Part shown: in pieces, positions 36,743 to 53,092 of the stretch
Numbering within the stretch: the first letter of the stretch is position 1
Layout: the number at the start of each line of letters is the position of its first letter
Source: Xiphydria camelus
Taxonomy: Eukaryota; Arthropoda; Insecta; Hymenoptera; Xiphydriidae
DNA length: 64,000 bases
Reading direction: 5' to 3'
Assembly (NCBI GenBank): GCA_963678675.1
Contig: OY783199.1
Coordinates: 25,603,546 to 25,667,545, forward strand
Made by a program: the position numbers and the translations under genes
The notes under the pieces: generated by a model
Told to the model about the DNA's origin: nothing
The model's database searches: none
What the model saw: the letters and a program-made list of their open reading frames with translations, nothing else

Positions 36743-37779
36743 GTAGGTCAGTTCGCGTAGGACCTTACCGCGACGGGGGATCAAAAGATCGGAAATTAAG
36801 CACACGTTCGGCGTATCCGATGGATTTCTCGAAATAATGATCTAGCGAATCGATCTGCCGCATAGGAAACCGTCTGGCGCGACGAATTTACCGCGGGGTA
36901 TAAATGACGACTGTGTACGTTCGATTTTGTCGGACCCACGCATTTAATCGGCGAGAGTTGCGAAAAGTCCGAGGAAAGTTTAGCATGACCTTCGCATGTT
37001 CATATATCCATCATTAGTTAACGCTTTTGTAACCAGTATATTTACGATCCGATAATCCAACACTACAAAAATACATAAAAGTATCGCGACAAGTGCAAAC
37101 TTATGATCACCCGATGACTCGAATATCAGACACATGTGAATAATTGTACAGGAACGCTCGAAGTACGTCACGACTACTGGAAACGTCTGCAGCCATAGGT
37201 ATATCACGATGTGTGAGCCGCATTGTCACGTGCCGACATCCCGCCGCACGAATTGATAGAAGCGGTAAGCGATACCAACGAACCGACAAATGGAAAGAAA
37301 AGTGGATATCCGCCGAACCCCGACCACTATACCGTGTCCGCATCTCTACCGGGTCTCGCGAAAAAAAAAACAACGCGAAAGAATCATTCAACCGCAGCCC
37401 GTGTAGCCGCGCGAGCGTACGAATATATTTAACTGCACTGCGCCAGAATGCTTCCTGCCGAGTGCCACGAAATTCGACCTCGCGTTGACCTCGCCTCCTA
37501 GATCTTACTAAGTTAGCGCGAGCCAGCTACCCGGCGGCTCGATCGCGAGCCGTCTAGAGATGCATTACGGAATAACATCGCGTCGCGAGTACAGATGGAC
37601 TGAGCTCGCGGAGGAAGGGAGGGAGGGAGGGGCGTATGGGATCGCGAACGAGCGTGAGGGAAAATAGGAGAATTCAGGGGCTCGCCGTAGCGTCTTTCGC
37701 GGGTCCGGTCGTTGAGAGACGGACGAGAGGCGTAGCGGCGAAGAGAGAAGAGCGTAGCGCGCGGAGGTGAGAGGGAATC

Positions 37780-37823
<44 letters not shown>

Positions 37824-37924
37824 GTGTCGGAGGAGGGTCTCCCTGTAGGCACGGGTCGCACAAGTTGCATGACGCTCGGGGCGCGCCGTGACGCTATGAC
37901 GTATCGACCGCTCGCCACGCGGGC
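36743..37924. other. Upstream region of the KLF gene
   Basis: It contains a 38-bp (GA)n tract (37783-37820), a potential GAGA-factor site common at paused insect promoters, about 400 bp before the coding start. No coding sequence is seen. Confidence 0.45.
37783..37820. repeat. (GA)n microsatellite
   Basis: Uninterrupted GA tract of 38 bp, upstream of the KLF gene. Confidence 0.95.
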
Positions 37925-37932
37925 TGACGTCA
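37925..37932. promoter_or_regulatory. CRE palindrome TGACGTCA upstream of the KLF gene
   Basis: A perfect cAMP-response-element octamer lies 289 bp before the KLF start codon. A related TGACGTAT is at 37898-37905, a TCAGTC initiator-like match is at 37944-37949, and a CACGTG E-box is at 37960-37965. CREB/ATF binding would suit an immediate-early KLF gene, and Drosophila cabut is a known Mondo-Mlx target, so the E-box is also a reasonable site. No binding is shown by sequence alone. Confidence 0.45.
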
Positions 37933-38220
37933 CGATCACGGCCTCAGTCAGCCTGCGAGCACGTGAACAGCACGCCGCTGATCACGCGGCGACCAACTGA
38001 CGGCTCGGCGTTCATTGGCGGAACCGGGCGAGCCCCTCCGCGGGATTGGTCGATCGACCGCACGCCGCATGATCACTCACACACCCGACAACAACACATC
38101 GTGCGGACCGACGTGAGAAAGCTTCATTACGCTTTGAGACGTCCTACGGGGAAGTTCCTCACTCGGCCTCGTCGAGCGTTGTACCAGAGTTTGAAATACA
38201 TTTTTCGCGCAAATTGAACG

Positions 38221-40142
38221 ATGGACGTGGCACCGGTGCCTCTTTCGCCACCGGCCTCACCCCAACTCAAGCCAGTGCACGTAAGTAAACCCTCGCATAC
38301 GCGTCCGTTCGCTCGCGCGTCGGGGCCAGTGTCGAATTAAAAGTACGCGCCACGACTCATTGTCCCGCTGCCCGCGAAATACGAATCCGCTCGGACGAGT
38401 GCCTCGGCGCTGGGCGAGGCGGTGGACGCCGACGATCGCGCAAAACGAATGCTTCTTTGAGCAAGGGAATTCTGCAGGTGGTACACGTGCAACGAGATTT
38501 TTCGTACGAGCCAATTCCCTGCCAGAGCCGTGTTGTCTTCGTCGGGCGGGTAACTTCCCTTTTCTGTACTCCGAAGTGTTCTCGTTGCCGGGGGTACGAT
38601 CTGACAATTTGTTATAATTGCAAAATTCCCGATCGAAACGTTTTCGCGGCACGTTTTCGCGTCACTGATCCGCCCCGTGAAATCGCTTGCTCGGAATTTT
38701 AAGAGCTTTCCAAAAGACGCGTGCCAAGGAATTCTCGAGAGAAGCTTACGTGTCTTTTTTTCTGCTTTCACAGGTCGAGCCCTTGCACTCGTCATTCAGC
38801 GTCGCGGCGCTGCTGGGAGAAAAATTGCTGCACAAGGAAACCGGAACAAAATCCGACGCGAGGAAGAACGAGGAAGCGGAGGGAGCCGCGAGGCCCGACT
38901 TACCCCCCACGCCTCAGCCGTCGGATTCGGAGGAGGATGAACCGCCCCACAAGCGGCGCTGCGTCGAGCAATGCGAGTTGGCAAAGGTGAATACCGTATT
39001 TATCGACCGGTCCCTGTACTCACCCTACTCGATCTACGGGATTCGCGGGAACGCCGCGCGTGTGCCGAACGTACGCGCGCGTTATCTTTGCCGACGTACG
39101 ATCATGGCGCAATTACCACTGCGAGAACCAGTCGCACCGCACCGTATCGCGTCTCTCCGTCTCTCCCCGAGGGAAATCTCGCTTTTACTTTTACAGTCGC
39201 GTCGGCGTACGGGTTGAAAATTTTAACGCGCGATCCCTTCTCTTTTCCCCGCAGCTCCTGCTCGACGGGACACCACCACCGAGTCCGGAGTCCCCGCGAG
39301 CCACGGTGATAATGCGAGCGAACCGAGACGGAACCTGCAGTCCGGCCAATATCGCTCCGTGGCACACATCCGAAGTACCTCGTCCGACCGCGCACCGTAT
39401 GTCGCCGACACGCGTCGCTACCACTGCCACTGCGACGACGCCGCCGCCGGTGGTGGCGAGCATCCGAGCCCCGGCGGAGTCGGAGAACGTGTTGAAGAGT
39501 CTCAAGTTCAAGATGAGCCTTCGCAAGGAGGAGATCATCGTGAACAACAAGAATACCGATCGCGAGACCGCACAGCCCAGACTGCAACCCCTGGCTCCGA
39601 AACCCGCGCCTATTACCATGGTGGCCGGCCTCTTGGGCTCACCCCTGGTGCTACCGCGCACACCCCTCCTCCTCGTTACCGCACCCACTACCGCTACCAC
39701 GACGACGACCACAACCGCTATGGAACCGACGACTCGAAGACGCGTCTACGTTTGCGAGCATCCCGGCTGCGGAAAGAATTACTTCAAGTCGTCCCACCTC
39801 AAGGCTCACACGCGCACCCACACCGGAGAGCGACCGTTCCCCTGTCCCTACGACGACTGCGGCAGACGATTCTCGCGAAGCGACGAGCTCTCGCGCCACA
39901 AACGGACGCACACCGGTGAGAAGAAGTTCGTCTGCGCGGTCTGCCAGCGTCGTTTCATGAGGAGCGATCACTTGGCGAAGCACGTCAAGCGCCACGCGAG
40001 GGACAGGGTGGCCGGGGGTTGCGGCGGCGCGCAGGGATCGCTGCCGCAGGTCGCCCCGGCTCCTCTCAGAGTCAGTTTGCTTCCGGTGCTCGCACCCAGG
40101 ATGCACCGACCGCAGATGCTACCTCCCCAGCTGGCCGCGTGA
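38221..40142 (+). CDS. cbt: KLF10/11-type C2H2 zinc-finger transcription factor (cabut-like), complete, 3 exons
   Basis: Coding exons are 38221-38280, 38774-38986 and 39255-40142, joined by GT-AG introns in frame to give 386 residues. The N-terminus ([20 protein letters not shown]) is followed by a short hydrophobic helix, [10 protein letters not shown] (about residues 30-39), a candidate Sin3-type repressor contact by analogy with KLF10/11. An acidic proline-rich segment ([13 protein letters not shown]) and a threonine run come next. Three C2H2 fingers then occupy residues 258-338 (C258, C263, H276, H280; C288, C293, H306, H310; C318, C321, H334, H338), joined by TGERPF and TGEKKF linkers. 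Finger helices [16 protein letters not shown] and RSDHLAKH are those of KLF/Sp proteins that bind GC or CACCC boxes. Finger spacing and the [19 protein letters not shown] match fit TIEG/KLF10/11 and Drosophila cabut better than other KLFs. The start is the first ATG and lies just before a strong GTAAGT donor. The family acts in the nucleus in immediate-early, circadian and sugar-responsive transcription; that role here is inferred. Confidence 0.93.
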
Positions 40143-40900
40143 ATTTCTTCGCGACATCGGCGGCACTGAAACGTCGCCGATTCGTTTGACGCTCGTGGGA
40201 CTCGTTCGACGATTCCTTCGCCGCGGCGAAGTGTCGGGGATTCGCGAGGACTCCCGCGACCCGCTTCCGGAGGGAACGCGAATCCGCTCGGGTCGACGAG
40301 ACTCGGACGGAGGCGGAAAACCCGCCCGAACAGCCGAGCGTCTCGTAACTCCGGTGCGCGACGCGTTACGGTAACATGCGGACCAGTCTGAGGCGGTAGA
40401 ACGGAGAACGGCGCTGACATTTCTCTCCCTTTGCCCGTTCGAATCTGCGCTTACGGACGCGCGCTTTTTACGCGCTCGTCGACCGATCACTGCGCGAAAG
40501 CGAGTGGCGCTTCGACGGTCTCGCGATTGTACTTAAGAGGTAAAGGAGGCGAACCGCGCGCGGGAGAATTTCGCCGAGATTCACTGAAAATAACCGAGAC
40601 TCCGCGGACGTCCGTGAACCAAGTACCTAAGTGTGACTGTGATCTGCGATGCGTATAAGAGAGTGAACGAGAGAAAGAGTATTTATTTACACTGACGAGT
40701 ATATTGTACATATATTCGCCTCTCAGGCGCCACTAACGACTATGAATGTATCTCTTGTACCCTGTATATAATTATCACGGATGGAGAAGGAGCTTCCTTC
40801 GGCCTCCCCCCCGCCCCCCCATTACTCGGGACCCAAGACTTATTATACTATACGGTAAATCATTTTTGTACGCACTCGAGAAAGAGACTAATTAAAGGAG
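40143..40900 (+). promoter_or_regulatory. Probable 3' UTR of the KLF gene with AU-rich and Pumilio-type motifs
   Basis: No further coding sequence follows the stop at 40142. The stretch holds TATTTATTTA (40680-40689), an AU-rich instability-type motif, and two matches to the Pumilio consensus TGTANATA (TGTACATA at 40705-40712 and TGTATATA at 40763-40770). A poly(A) variant ATTAAA lies at 40891-40896. Together they fit the short-lived mRNA of an early-response regulator. The real 3' end is not proven. Confidence 0.4.
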
Positions 40901-43900
40901 ACTTGTATACTTTCGTAAAAAAACGTACAACTGGCACTCTTAATTTCACCCTGCCTCCGATACCCGCACAGTTCGAATTTTCAGGTCGAAAATTACGTTG
41001 TCTCACAAACGAAGGAGATAAGGCCTCTTCGTAGAGACTCCGGGCAAACACTATCCGAGATAACCTTCTTTTTTCCTTGCAAAGAACGTCGTAAACAAAC
41101 CCATTCTCGTGCTGTAATCCTCGCAGCAGTCAACACGGTGAGCGACTGCTGCGCGATTCGCACGCGCTCGACGTCAAAATCGCTCGGAGGGGAGCGACCT
41201 CTCCAAAGCCACTAATCGCGATCGACCCTGACTCGCGGGAACCTCTTCGAACTCGATTTCGATAGCGTTTTCGTCGCGACTCGATAGACGACTGATCCGG
41301 GAAGAGGAATTCCGGAGGCGCGATTACGTCGAAATCTCGTTATTCAAATGCCACCTGCTCGAATGTTATCTAAAGACGCGCGAACTGTTACGAAAACGAA
41401 GTGATTCAAATGGGAACAAAAATAATACCGGCGAATTTCGTAAAATATGGTATTTTTTCTCCCGAGGAATTAATCCAGAAAGGGACTGAGAAGAAATAGT
41501 TAAAATTTTGTATGCGAAATTAAAAAACAGGACGCTACCGATTATCACTATTGCTAAAAAGCGATGACATATCGGCAATTATCGCACGGTGATATCGAGC
41601 AACGAGATATCACTGGTCGACATTGATTAATAACTCACTGCCATATCGACCGTACTTAATTCCTCAAATATTCAAGTGTGCTAGGTCAAACTATTTTTTA
41701 TAGCCTTTTAATCGCCGAGTGAATTTCCATCGACCTTAAGGCTACCGTATACCTATTCATTAACTCAAAATCAAACGAAGTTGAGTTACGAAAGTTTGCT
41801 TTTATTTTCAGCTGTTCGCACGCAGCTTGGCGTAGCCCATCCGCCCACGCATAACTACACACGCATTCTAAAATTCGCTAAGGCCGCCGGAGCTAACCGG
41901 AATCGCGCTACCGCGTATAGCGTGGCGTGTAGTACGCACGAGGCACGGTATATTTACGCAGGTACGTAGAAGAGCGAGCCGACACTAGTTGTTATACATA
42001 TAGGTAACGTCGAGAAAGAAAGGAAGACAGGGCTCGCGTGCGATGACGTCAGCGAGGAAACCATGGCGCACTCTTCTCGTGAAAATACGCGCGAATCGTC
42101 TCGCCACGTGAGCGTAGGATGACGCTTTGCGACCGATCCAGATTCCCCTTATAGAAACGTATAAATATAAGTATATGTATCCTTCGGGCTTTGCGATGAC
42201 GCGTCAGCCTCGTCGCCCCGTTAGTACTTATAGATAGATCCCTCTCTGTCTCTTGATCGCGACAGACTTCGTCGTACGAGCACGCGCGCGCGCCTCCTCT
42301 TTCTTTATTTCTCTCTCCTCTTCTCTGCCACGACATCCGACTTTATATCGACGGCAGAAAAGTTTCCATCACGCATTGTGCGAACCACGCGAGGCGCGTC
42401 GATCGGCCGTGACTCGCGGCGGCCGGACTCGATCACCTGGTCGTCTTTGAGGAGGGAGGAGTCGATTCCCCGTGGGTGACGAATAATCGCGAGGTCGACG
42501 AAAGGTCTTTCGGGAGAGTAGGACGAGCTTGTTACGCTATCTTATCCGATTCGTTGCAACGAAATCCTGCTGTGTGCCGATATTACGTAGGTACCGGATA
42601 TGCGCGCAGGCACCGGTGAAAGAAATTGAGTCGATTCGAGAAATGATTATTTGACTCGATAAATAAATGTTCGGTAGAGTGACGTAACTTTGAAGTAACT
42701 GTTGTATCCAATACAGATATGCGAGCTGAAAGCAGTCGATCGGAAGAAATATTTAATTCGATGAAGTATCTAATTAATGGAAAAAATTATTTCCCCGCCA
42801 TATAAAATCGACGAGATCTGAGTCTTCCTTTGAGATTTTCTCAAGATATCTAAGATTTTCAAAAACAGTGCGAAAAAATACGTAAGGGAGATTTTGCGAA
42901 AATGTCAGCGGCATATTGCGAAATGCAGCGTTAGGTACCTGAGAACGCCGTGGCGTAATATGCGAAAGCCCGCGCTGCCACGTACCAATGCATTATACAA
43001 CACACCACGCAGCTCAATCTCTGTATTTCCCCGAAGAAATAGGTATACCTACACCGAGCACACAGCATGCGTAGATATTCCATGATAATAATTGCAGTTA
43101 TCTCGCGAAGAGAAACGCCCATCGCCAAATCAAAATATATTCTCGGTCAAGCGGACTACCCTGGAAGTCGCGGCGAGTGTGTAAAAAAATAAAAAGAGAA
43201 TTGCAAACGTCACAGGGGTCCTTCGATAAGATACAACGTAACCTCGGTTCGCGTCACTACGCGAGGCGTAATTGCCTAAAAATTGAATAACCCCCGTCGA
43301 TCCTCCGCGAATGTCGATACCGGAGCCATCATTAAATATCGCGCACGGTGTAAATCAACGACTCCTAAAGGTTTCCTCTCGATAAAAGAATTATCGATCG
43401 CTCCGCTCCATTTTACCAGCCAGAGATCTCAGCGAAAACGAGTTCGGCGAGATTAAACCCATGTTATGTCATTCGACGAGCAGATCGGTACCGTTTGTTT
43501 CTGCGAAATATTTTGGGATTCGTATCTCTGTATGTAAACGCGAGTATTTCGATTTACGCAAATCGTGATACGGGGCGTCGTACGGGGGGGTACGCGCCAC
43601 GCGTATCTAAAATCTGTCCGCGAGTAAATAAAACCTCGTCGACGACTGCTGTCGATACGCGCGGCGATCGATGAAACACCAGCATAGCACGCGCGCGGAG
43701 CGTGCACGGCGTCGCCTATCAGCTGTTTTTCCGCCGACGCGACGGATCGTACCGAGCGGTTGGGAGGATGATCGTTCGCGGGATCTACTGCGATTAATTA
43801 ATAAAGAAACCACTGCGGAGATCAACGCTTTGACATCGGATACGTACGAACCGAAATTATCGAGTGGTCGATTTCCATCGATCTACCGTTCCCAAGCACG

Positions 43901-44875
43901 AGCGGCTCGCGTTGTTAACGTGACTCGCATCGAGTAATTGGCGTGTGAAAGAGAAAAAATGCCGGGGAGCGTTATCGCGATTCGTTGACTTACTCTCGTT
44001 GACGCGGAAGGCTTACATCAGCGTTGAATTGTAATTAATGAGGTTACCGAGCGAGATAACGCGCTTTCCTATCGTTCCGACCAAATTGCTCGTCGTATCG
44101 ACAAAAGACCGATCGCGGAAGATCGTCTTTCACATGCGAGGTGTTGTCTGACCGTCGAGGAGGACGATCGGGGACAGTCTCCTCCCCCTGCTCCTGGTGT
44201 GTGTGAAACAGTCTATTACGTAATGACGTCAATGCTCTGACGTTCGATTTGCATCGTCAAATATCATTGTCTTCCCTCGCTCTATACCGTTCACACCCCC
44301 ACGTAAAATAAACTCGCGAAAAGGGTTGTAAGTATCGCACGGGGCATTACACCTGCGTTATTTTTCTTTCCCGGTTATCTTCGACATCACGCTTATCTAA
44401 TCGCTTTAATACGACACTTCGACACAACGAATCCTGCGTATAATAGTTACTGGCACTCTCTAATTCTGATCCCAAAATGAGCCGCGGGCTCCTCGGTTTA
44501 TATCGATCGCGATCGATCGTTCGACGATCGTCTCGCGTGCGCAAAGCGGTTAAATAAATCGGTAATTCGCGATCCGCGCGGTCCGATCGCTTTCGCGCGA
44601 CGACTCTCTTTGAGCGGTCTCGACTTTCGACCGAATCGGCGGCCCACGAGAAGGCGAATCGCCGTGGTTCTCCGACATCTCGAAACGCGGGTGACTAATT
44701 TTGCGGAACCGGCTCGAGCCGGATTTATTATTTTAAGTGTCACCCGCGTGGAGGCGTTCTCGGCTCGTCGCGAGGACTACTTTTAACCGGTTCTACGCGC
44801 GAATTAATGGGGCACGGCTACGCGTAAGATGGTAAACTCGTCCTTCGCCTAGAGGGACGTATGTATATCATACGA
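40901..44875. other. Intergenic between KLF and Smc5, first part
   Basis: It holds two CRE octamers (42044-42051 and 44224-44231) and the repeat fragment at 42775-42900. No supportable gene. Confidence 0.55.
42775..42900. repeat. ~290-bp palindromic repeat family, right-half fragment
   Basis: Only the right half is kept: ATTATTTCCCCGCCATATAA, CCTTTGAGATTTTCTCAAGA, GTGCGAAAAAATACGTAAG and GATTTTGCGAAAATG. The terminal ~20 bp of the arm are shortened. Confidence 0.5.
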
Positions 44876-45079
44876 GGCTGAGCTTACTCGCCAGGAAAGA
44901 AGCTTCAATCACTATTATCTCATCATTTATGAATTTTCCGTCTATATCGATATAAGATTTTATTGTAAATTGAAACGTAATCTTCAAAAAAGTACCATAC
45001 AAATATGTATAAGCCAAAAGCTCATTAGTAATGAGATAACAGTGATTGGAGTTCCTTTCCTGGTGAGTATGTTTAGCCT
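44876..45079. mobile_element. Diverged inverted-repeat element, ~200 bp
   Basis: The left arm (GGCTGAGCTTACTCGCCAGG) pairs with the inverse of the right arm (GGCTAAACATACTCACCAGG). Further matching segments follow (AAAG, CAATCACT, TTATCTCAT) over about 50 bp. The interior is AT-rich. No clear target duplication remains. Confidence 0.55.
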
Positions 45080-47854
45080 TACATGGTAGAGAGTTTGGGC
45101 CCGGACTTCGAGAATAGATGTGACGTTTTTTGAGCGCATCAACTTGTGGGGTTAATTGGACGATCAAAAATATATGTAACAGATGAGATGCGAGGAATAA
45201 TCGTTTCAATCGACTGCGAATGCTCGTACACAAACGAATCGCTCCTTATTCCTAATACGTATTTTTCATTCAGAGCAGCGAGCTTTGGTTATCGCGAGAA
45301 TTACATCGCTCCTGTTGTCTTCTTCAAACATGGAAGTAATAAAATTAAATCGCCCCGCGAGTTCTTGCAAAATATTTGTTATCGAAAATTCACGCGCTTC
45401 GGTACCGTACGGGCTATCAGACGGCACGCGTGGTCAACTGCGTTTTACACAAATCGACCAACGCATTTTGGAAACGCTACATTCGTGGCCCAAAGCCGAA
45501 AATTATTGAAAATAAATAAATAAGAATAAAAAATTAATTAATTTGCCTACTTATTTATTTAGAAATGCTATGGTAGATTCCCGAGATTGCAATCAGTTTA
45601 TGCAAAGTGCCTCGGTGGTATCGGGTATTGGCCGCGTGCAATGTATAAATAGACGATCGACGATATATAGAATCATCGCGCGGGGCTGAAGTAAACAATC
45701 GTTCCGCGGCGCTTCCCTTACGATCCCCGATCGATGGACGAGCGTCTTTCGCGAGATGCCAGAGGCGGATGGATCTACCCAGCGTTCCTTTAGTCCGCGA
45801 TCGAAATAAACGCGCAGAATCGCACGTTGCTTCCTGTAGCTTACCGACGGCATCAACGAACTCTTACGACCGACCGAATCTTTCGAGGCGCGAGCACGTG
45901 GCGTATGCGGTAGGCGAGAGCGTCGGTCTGTCTAGACGGCGGCGCCTGTCTGTTGACGTTTAATGGCACTTCAAACGGATGGTATTTATTCACGAGTGGT
46001 TGACCTTGGGGAAAATATAATTTTAGCGAGGTATCTGTGGAGATAGCGGTCGCGTGATCGCGGTACAACTGTTAGATCGTCCGTAAAACGGGCTGCGCGG
46101 GTTTTGCGATCACGCTGCTAGACCTAACCGGTACCAACAACCTCTGAATAGAAATACCGGTAGCGTCGCGCGTAAGACGTTTCGCTAAATTCCAATTTGC
46201 TTAATCGCTGTACTCCTCATCCGTACGTACGGTCGTCGATTGTTAATATCTCCTTCAACGAACGAATTAGGATCGAGGAATTTCAGTCATATGTATGTAT
46301 AAACAGTGTCGATAGTAATTTAGCTCATATATACAGCCCAACCTCCTAAGACGTTGCCCCCCCACGGTATTTTCACTACACGCTCGGAAACATGATCTCA
46401 GTAGACTTTTACGCCCCAAGAAATCCGTTGGTCTTACGCTTACGCATTCTGGAAAATTTCGAGCGTTGACTCAATTACGGCTGCTGCTCGTAAAAAAATA
46501 GAATTACGTTTCCACGCGTCCAGGAGGAATTTCGAAGTGGCGATCGAAGATGTGGTCATCCCCCCCGCACGGTCGTGCATATTGAAAACCTGTATGAGTT
46601 GCGTCGCGACGCGCGCCTCGTTCGTTCATAAATTATTTCTTCTACCTTTTCAACGACACGCTCTCGTTTCCTTGTCCACGCGCTCCCGTCGCCATGCGTC
46701 GAAGCAGGACATCTCATACGGTCGGACTTCCAGGTGGTAGACTCCTTTTCGTCTGTCTCGCGAAACCTCGGGCTTTCTTGCATCAGCCAAGGACCCAACC
46801 TCCTTTTTCGCATCGCAAATGCCACAAACAAGACACGGGTGACCGGTAGATGATGCAAAATGCCTTGACGATTACCTTACTAGTCCCTCCCCGATTATTG
46901 AAATTTGATTGGCCGTAACCTTGGTCGAGATGATTTACACGGATAACACGATGAGCTTCACTGTTATCGATCCGTCGATCGCACCTCGCGAGCGGCGAGC
47001 TTCATCGCATCGATGATGCGTCGGTCGGGATTACGATTACGATTTACGCGGTAACTGTGCGATTTTCTAAGCCGGCACAATATCGCGGCTACTAGTTTTT
47101 GCGCGTTCCTCCGAACTTTGCAGTGCCCTAGGAACGCTATAGGCGCACCGCAGGGCCAGGTTCTCGACCAATGAGAGACGTCGACAGAAAAGGTGTATTT
47201 TTGAATTCGCGCGCTCAGGAAAACGATGGACAAGGTTATTTCTCATCGAGGGTTTTTTTTGGGGTTTACATATACTTGGAAGTCGAAAAATGAGCTGGTT
47301 TATTGAAACCCTCTACGAATTTAGGTAGGTAGGTATTGAAAAAAATTTCTTCTTTGAATAAAGGTTTTTAATTATTATATATGCTTTAATTTAGTGCAGT
47401 ATACTGAATGAATTAAGTGTTACAAGTGGTTGACAGTTTCTTATTTTAAAAATACTATTTTTAGTACCTTGAAGAAATTGTACTTTTTTACCTACTGCAG
47501 ATCTTTTATCATACGAGGAATTTTCACGTGTCTGTTCCAGTATAGACGCCCAGAGGTCAACCAAGGTTACTTCTTATCGACTGAGGAAGTAAACAATAAA
47601 TATGACGTGTACACTCTGACTTCCCGCCTTTTGTTGGTTGAATTTGCAATGACATAATATTTCAGCTGTATCTAAACTTTTGCTGTCATTGACAAAAGTC
47701 GAATTGTGTTATTCTTCGTGCAGTGATGATCATGTAATAATTTAAGAGAACGAGCGTATAGCAAATATTTTTCATATTTCCCTGAAATATTTCCCGACGT
47801 TTCCTTTATTACATGTGATTTCATGAACGTAATAACTGATAAGTGTTAGATGCG
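45080..47854. other. Intergenic and presumed Smc5 promoter region
   Basis: CpG density falls after 47.2 kb toward the Smc5 start. No TATA box at a convincing distance is seen. No supportable gene in this stretch. Confidence 0.5.
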
Positions 47855-52686
<4,832 letters not shown>

Positions 52687-52789
52687 AAAAACTGGCATTT
52701 TGATCCATGATCAATGAGTTTTTGTGAGTTCAACTTATTCTTTTTATACGTTCACAATATATTTTACGTTATTGAGAAAATTTTTGCCC

Positions 52790-53092
52790 TTAATTTTTCT
52801 TGCCTTTCTTCTTCTTCTTTTGTGCTTCTGGCCAGGGAAAGCCACGACACTTGAGAACGTCCATAATGTTATGACAAGTATAGTAAGCATTCTCCATCAC
52901 CTCCTCATTAAAGATATCCATAGAAAACCTAGCTTTTCCACCACTTCTCTTCGAGCTTCTGGATGTTTTTCTCGACCCTTTATTGCCTTTTCCTCCCTTA
53001 CCTCCGTTACCGCCTTTAGCGGCTTTCCCGCCATTTCCACCGTTTCCCTTCGAACTGCTACTTTTTTTCTTACCTTTACCTCGCGTTCCCAT
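52790..53092 (-). CDS. Small lysine-rich protein resembling SMKR1
   Basis: A single-exon reading frame encodes 100 residues. The first ~55 are almost entirely Lys, Gly, Ser and Asn in repeated GNGGKG-type units. The C-terminal part (MDIFNEEVMENAYYTCHNIM, then DVLKCRGFPWPEAQ) ends in a run of lysines. The pattern YYxxHNxxDxLxxRGFxWP, followed by a basic tail, matches my recollection of vertebrate small lysine-rich protein 1 (SMKR1), a poorly characterised small basic protein. This C-terminal match, rather than the low-complexity front, supports the call. The stop lies 104 bp from the Smc5 stop on the other strand, so the two genes are convergent and their 3' UTRs probably overlap. The start is the first ATG of the frame. 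Conserved residues in the C-terminus argue against a chance ORF; the function is unknown to me. Confidence 0.72.
   Translation of the reverse strand: MGTRGKGKKKSSSSKGNGGNGGKAAKGGNGGKGGKGNKGSRKTSRSSKRSGGKARFSMDIFNEEVMENAYYTCHNIMDVLKCRGFPWPEAQKKKKKGKKN

Noticed and set aside
43671..43937. 88-codon frame with a natural-looking C-terminal half
   Set aside because: No splice context, no similarity I recognise, and the front half is a run of Arg.
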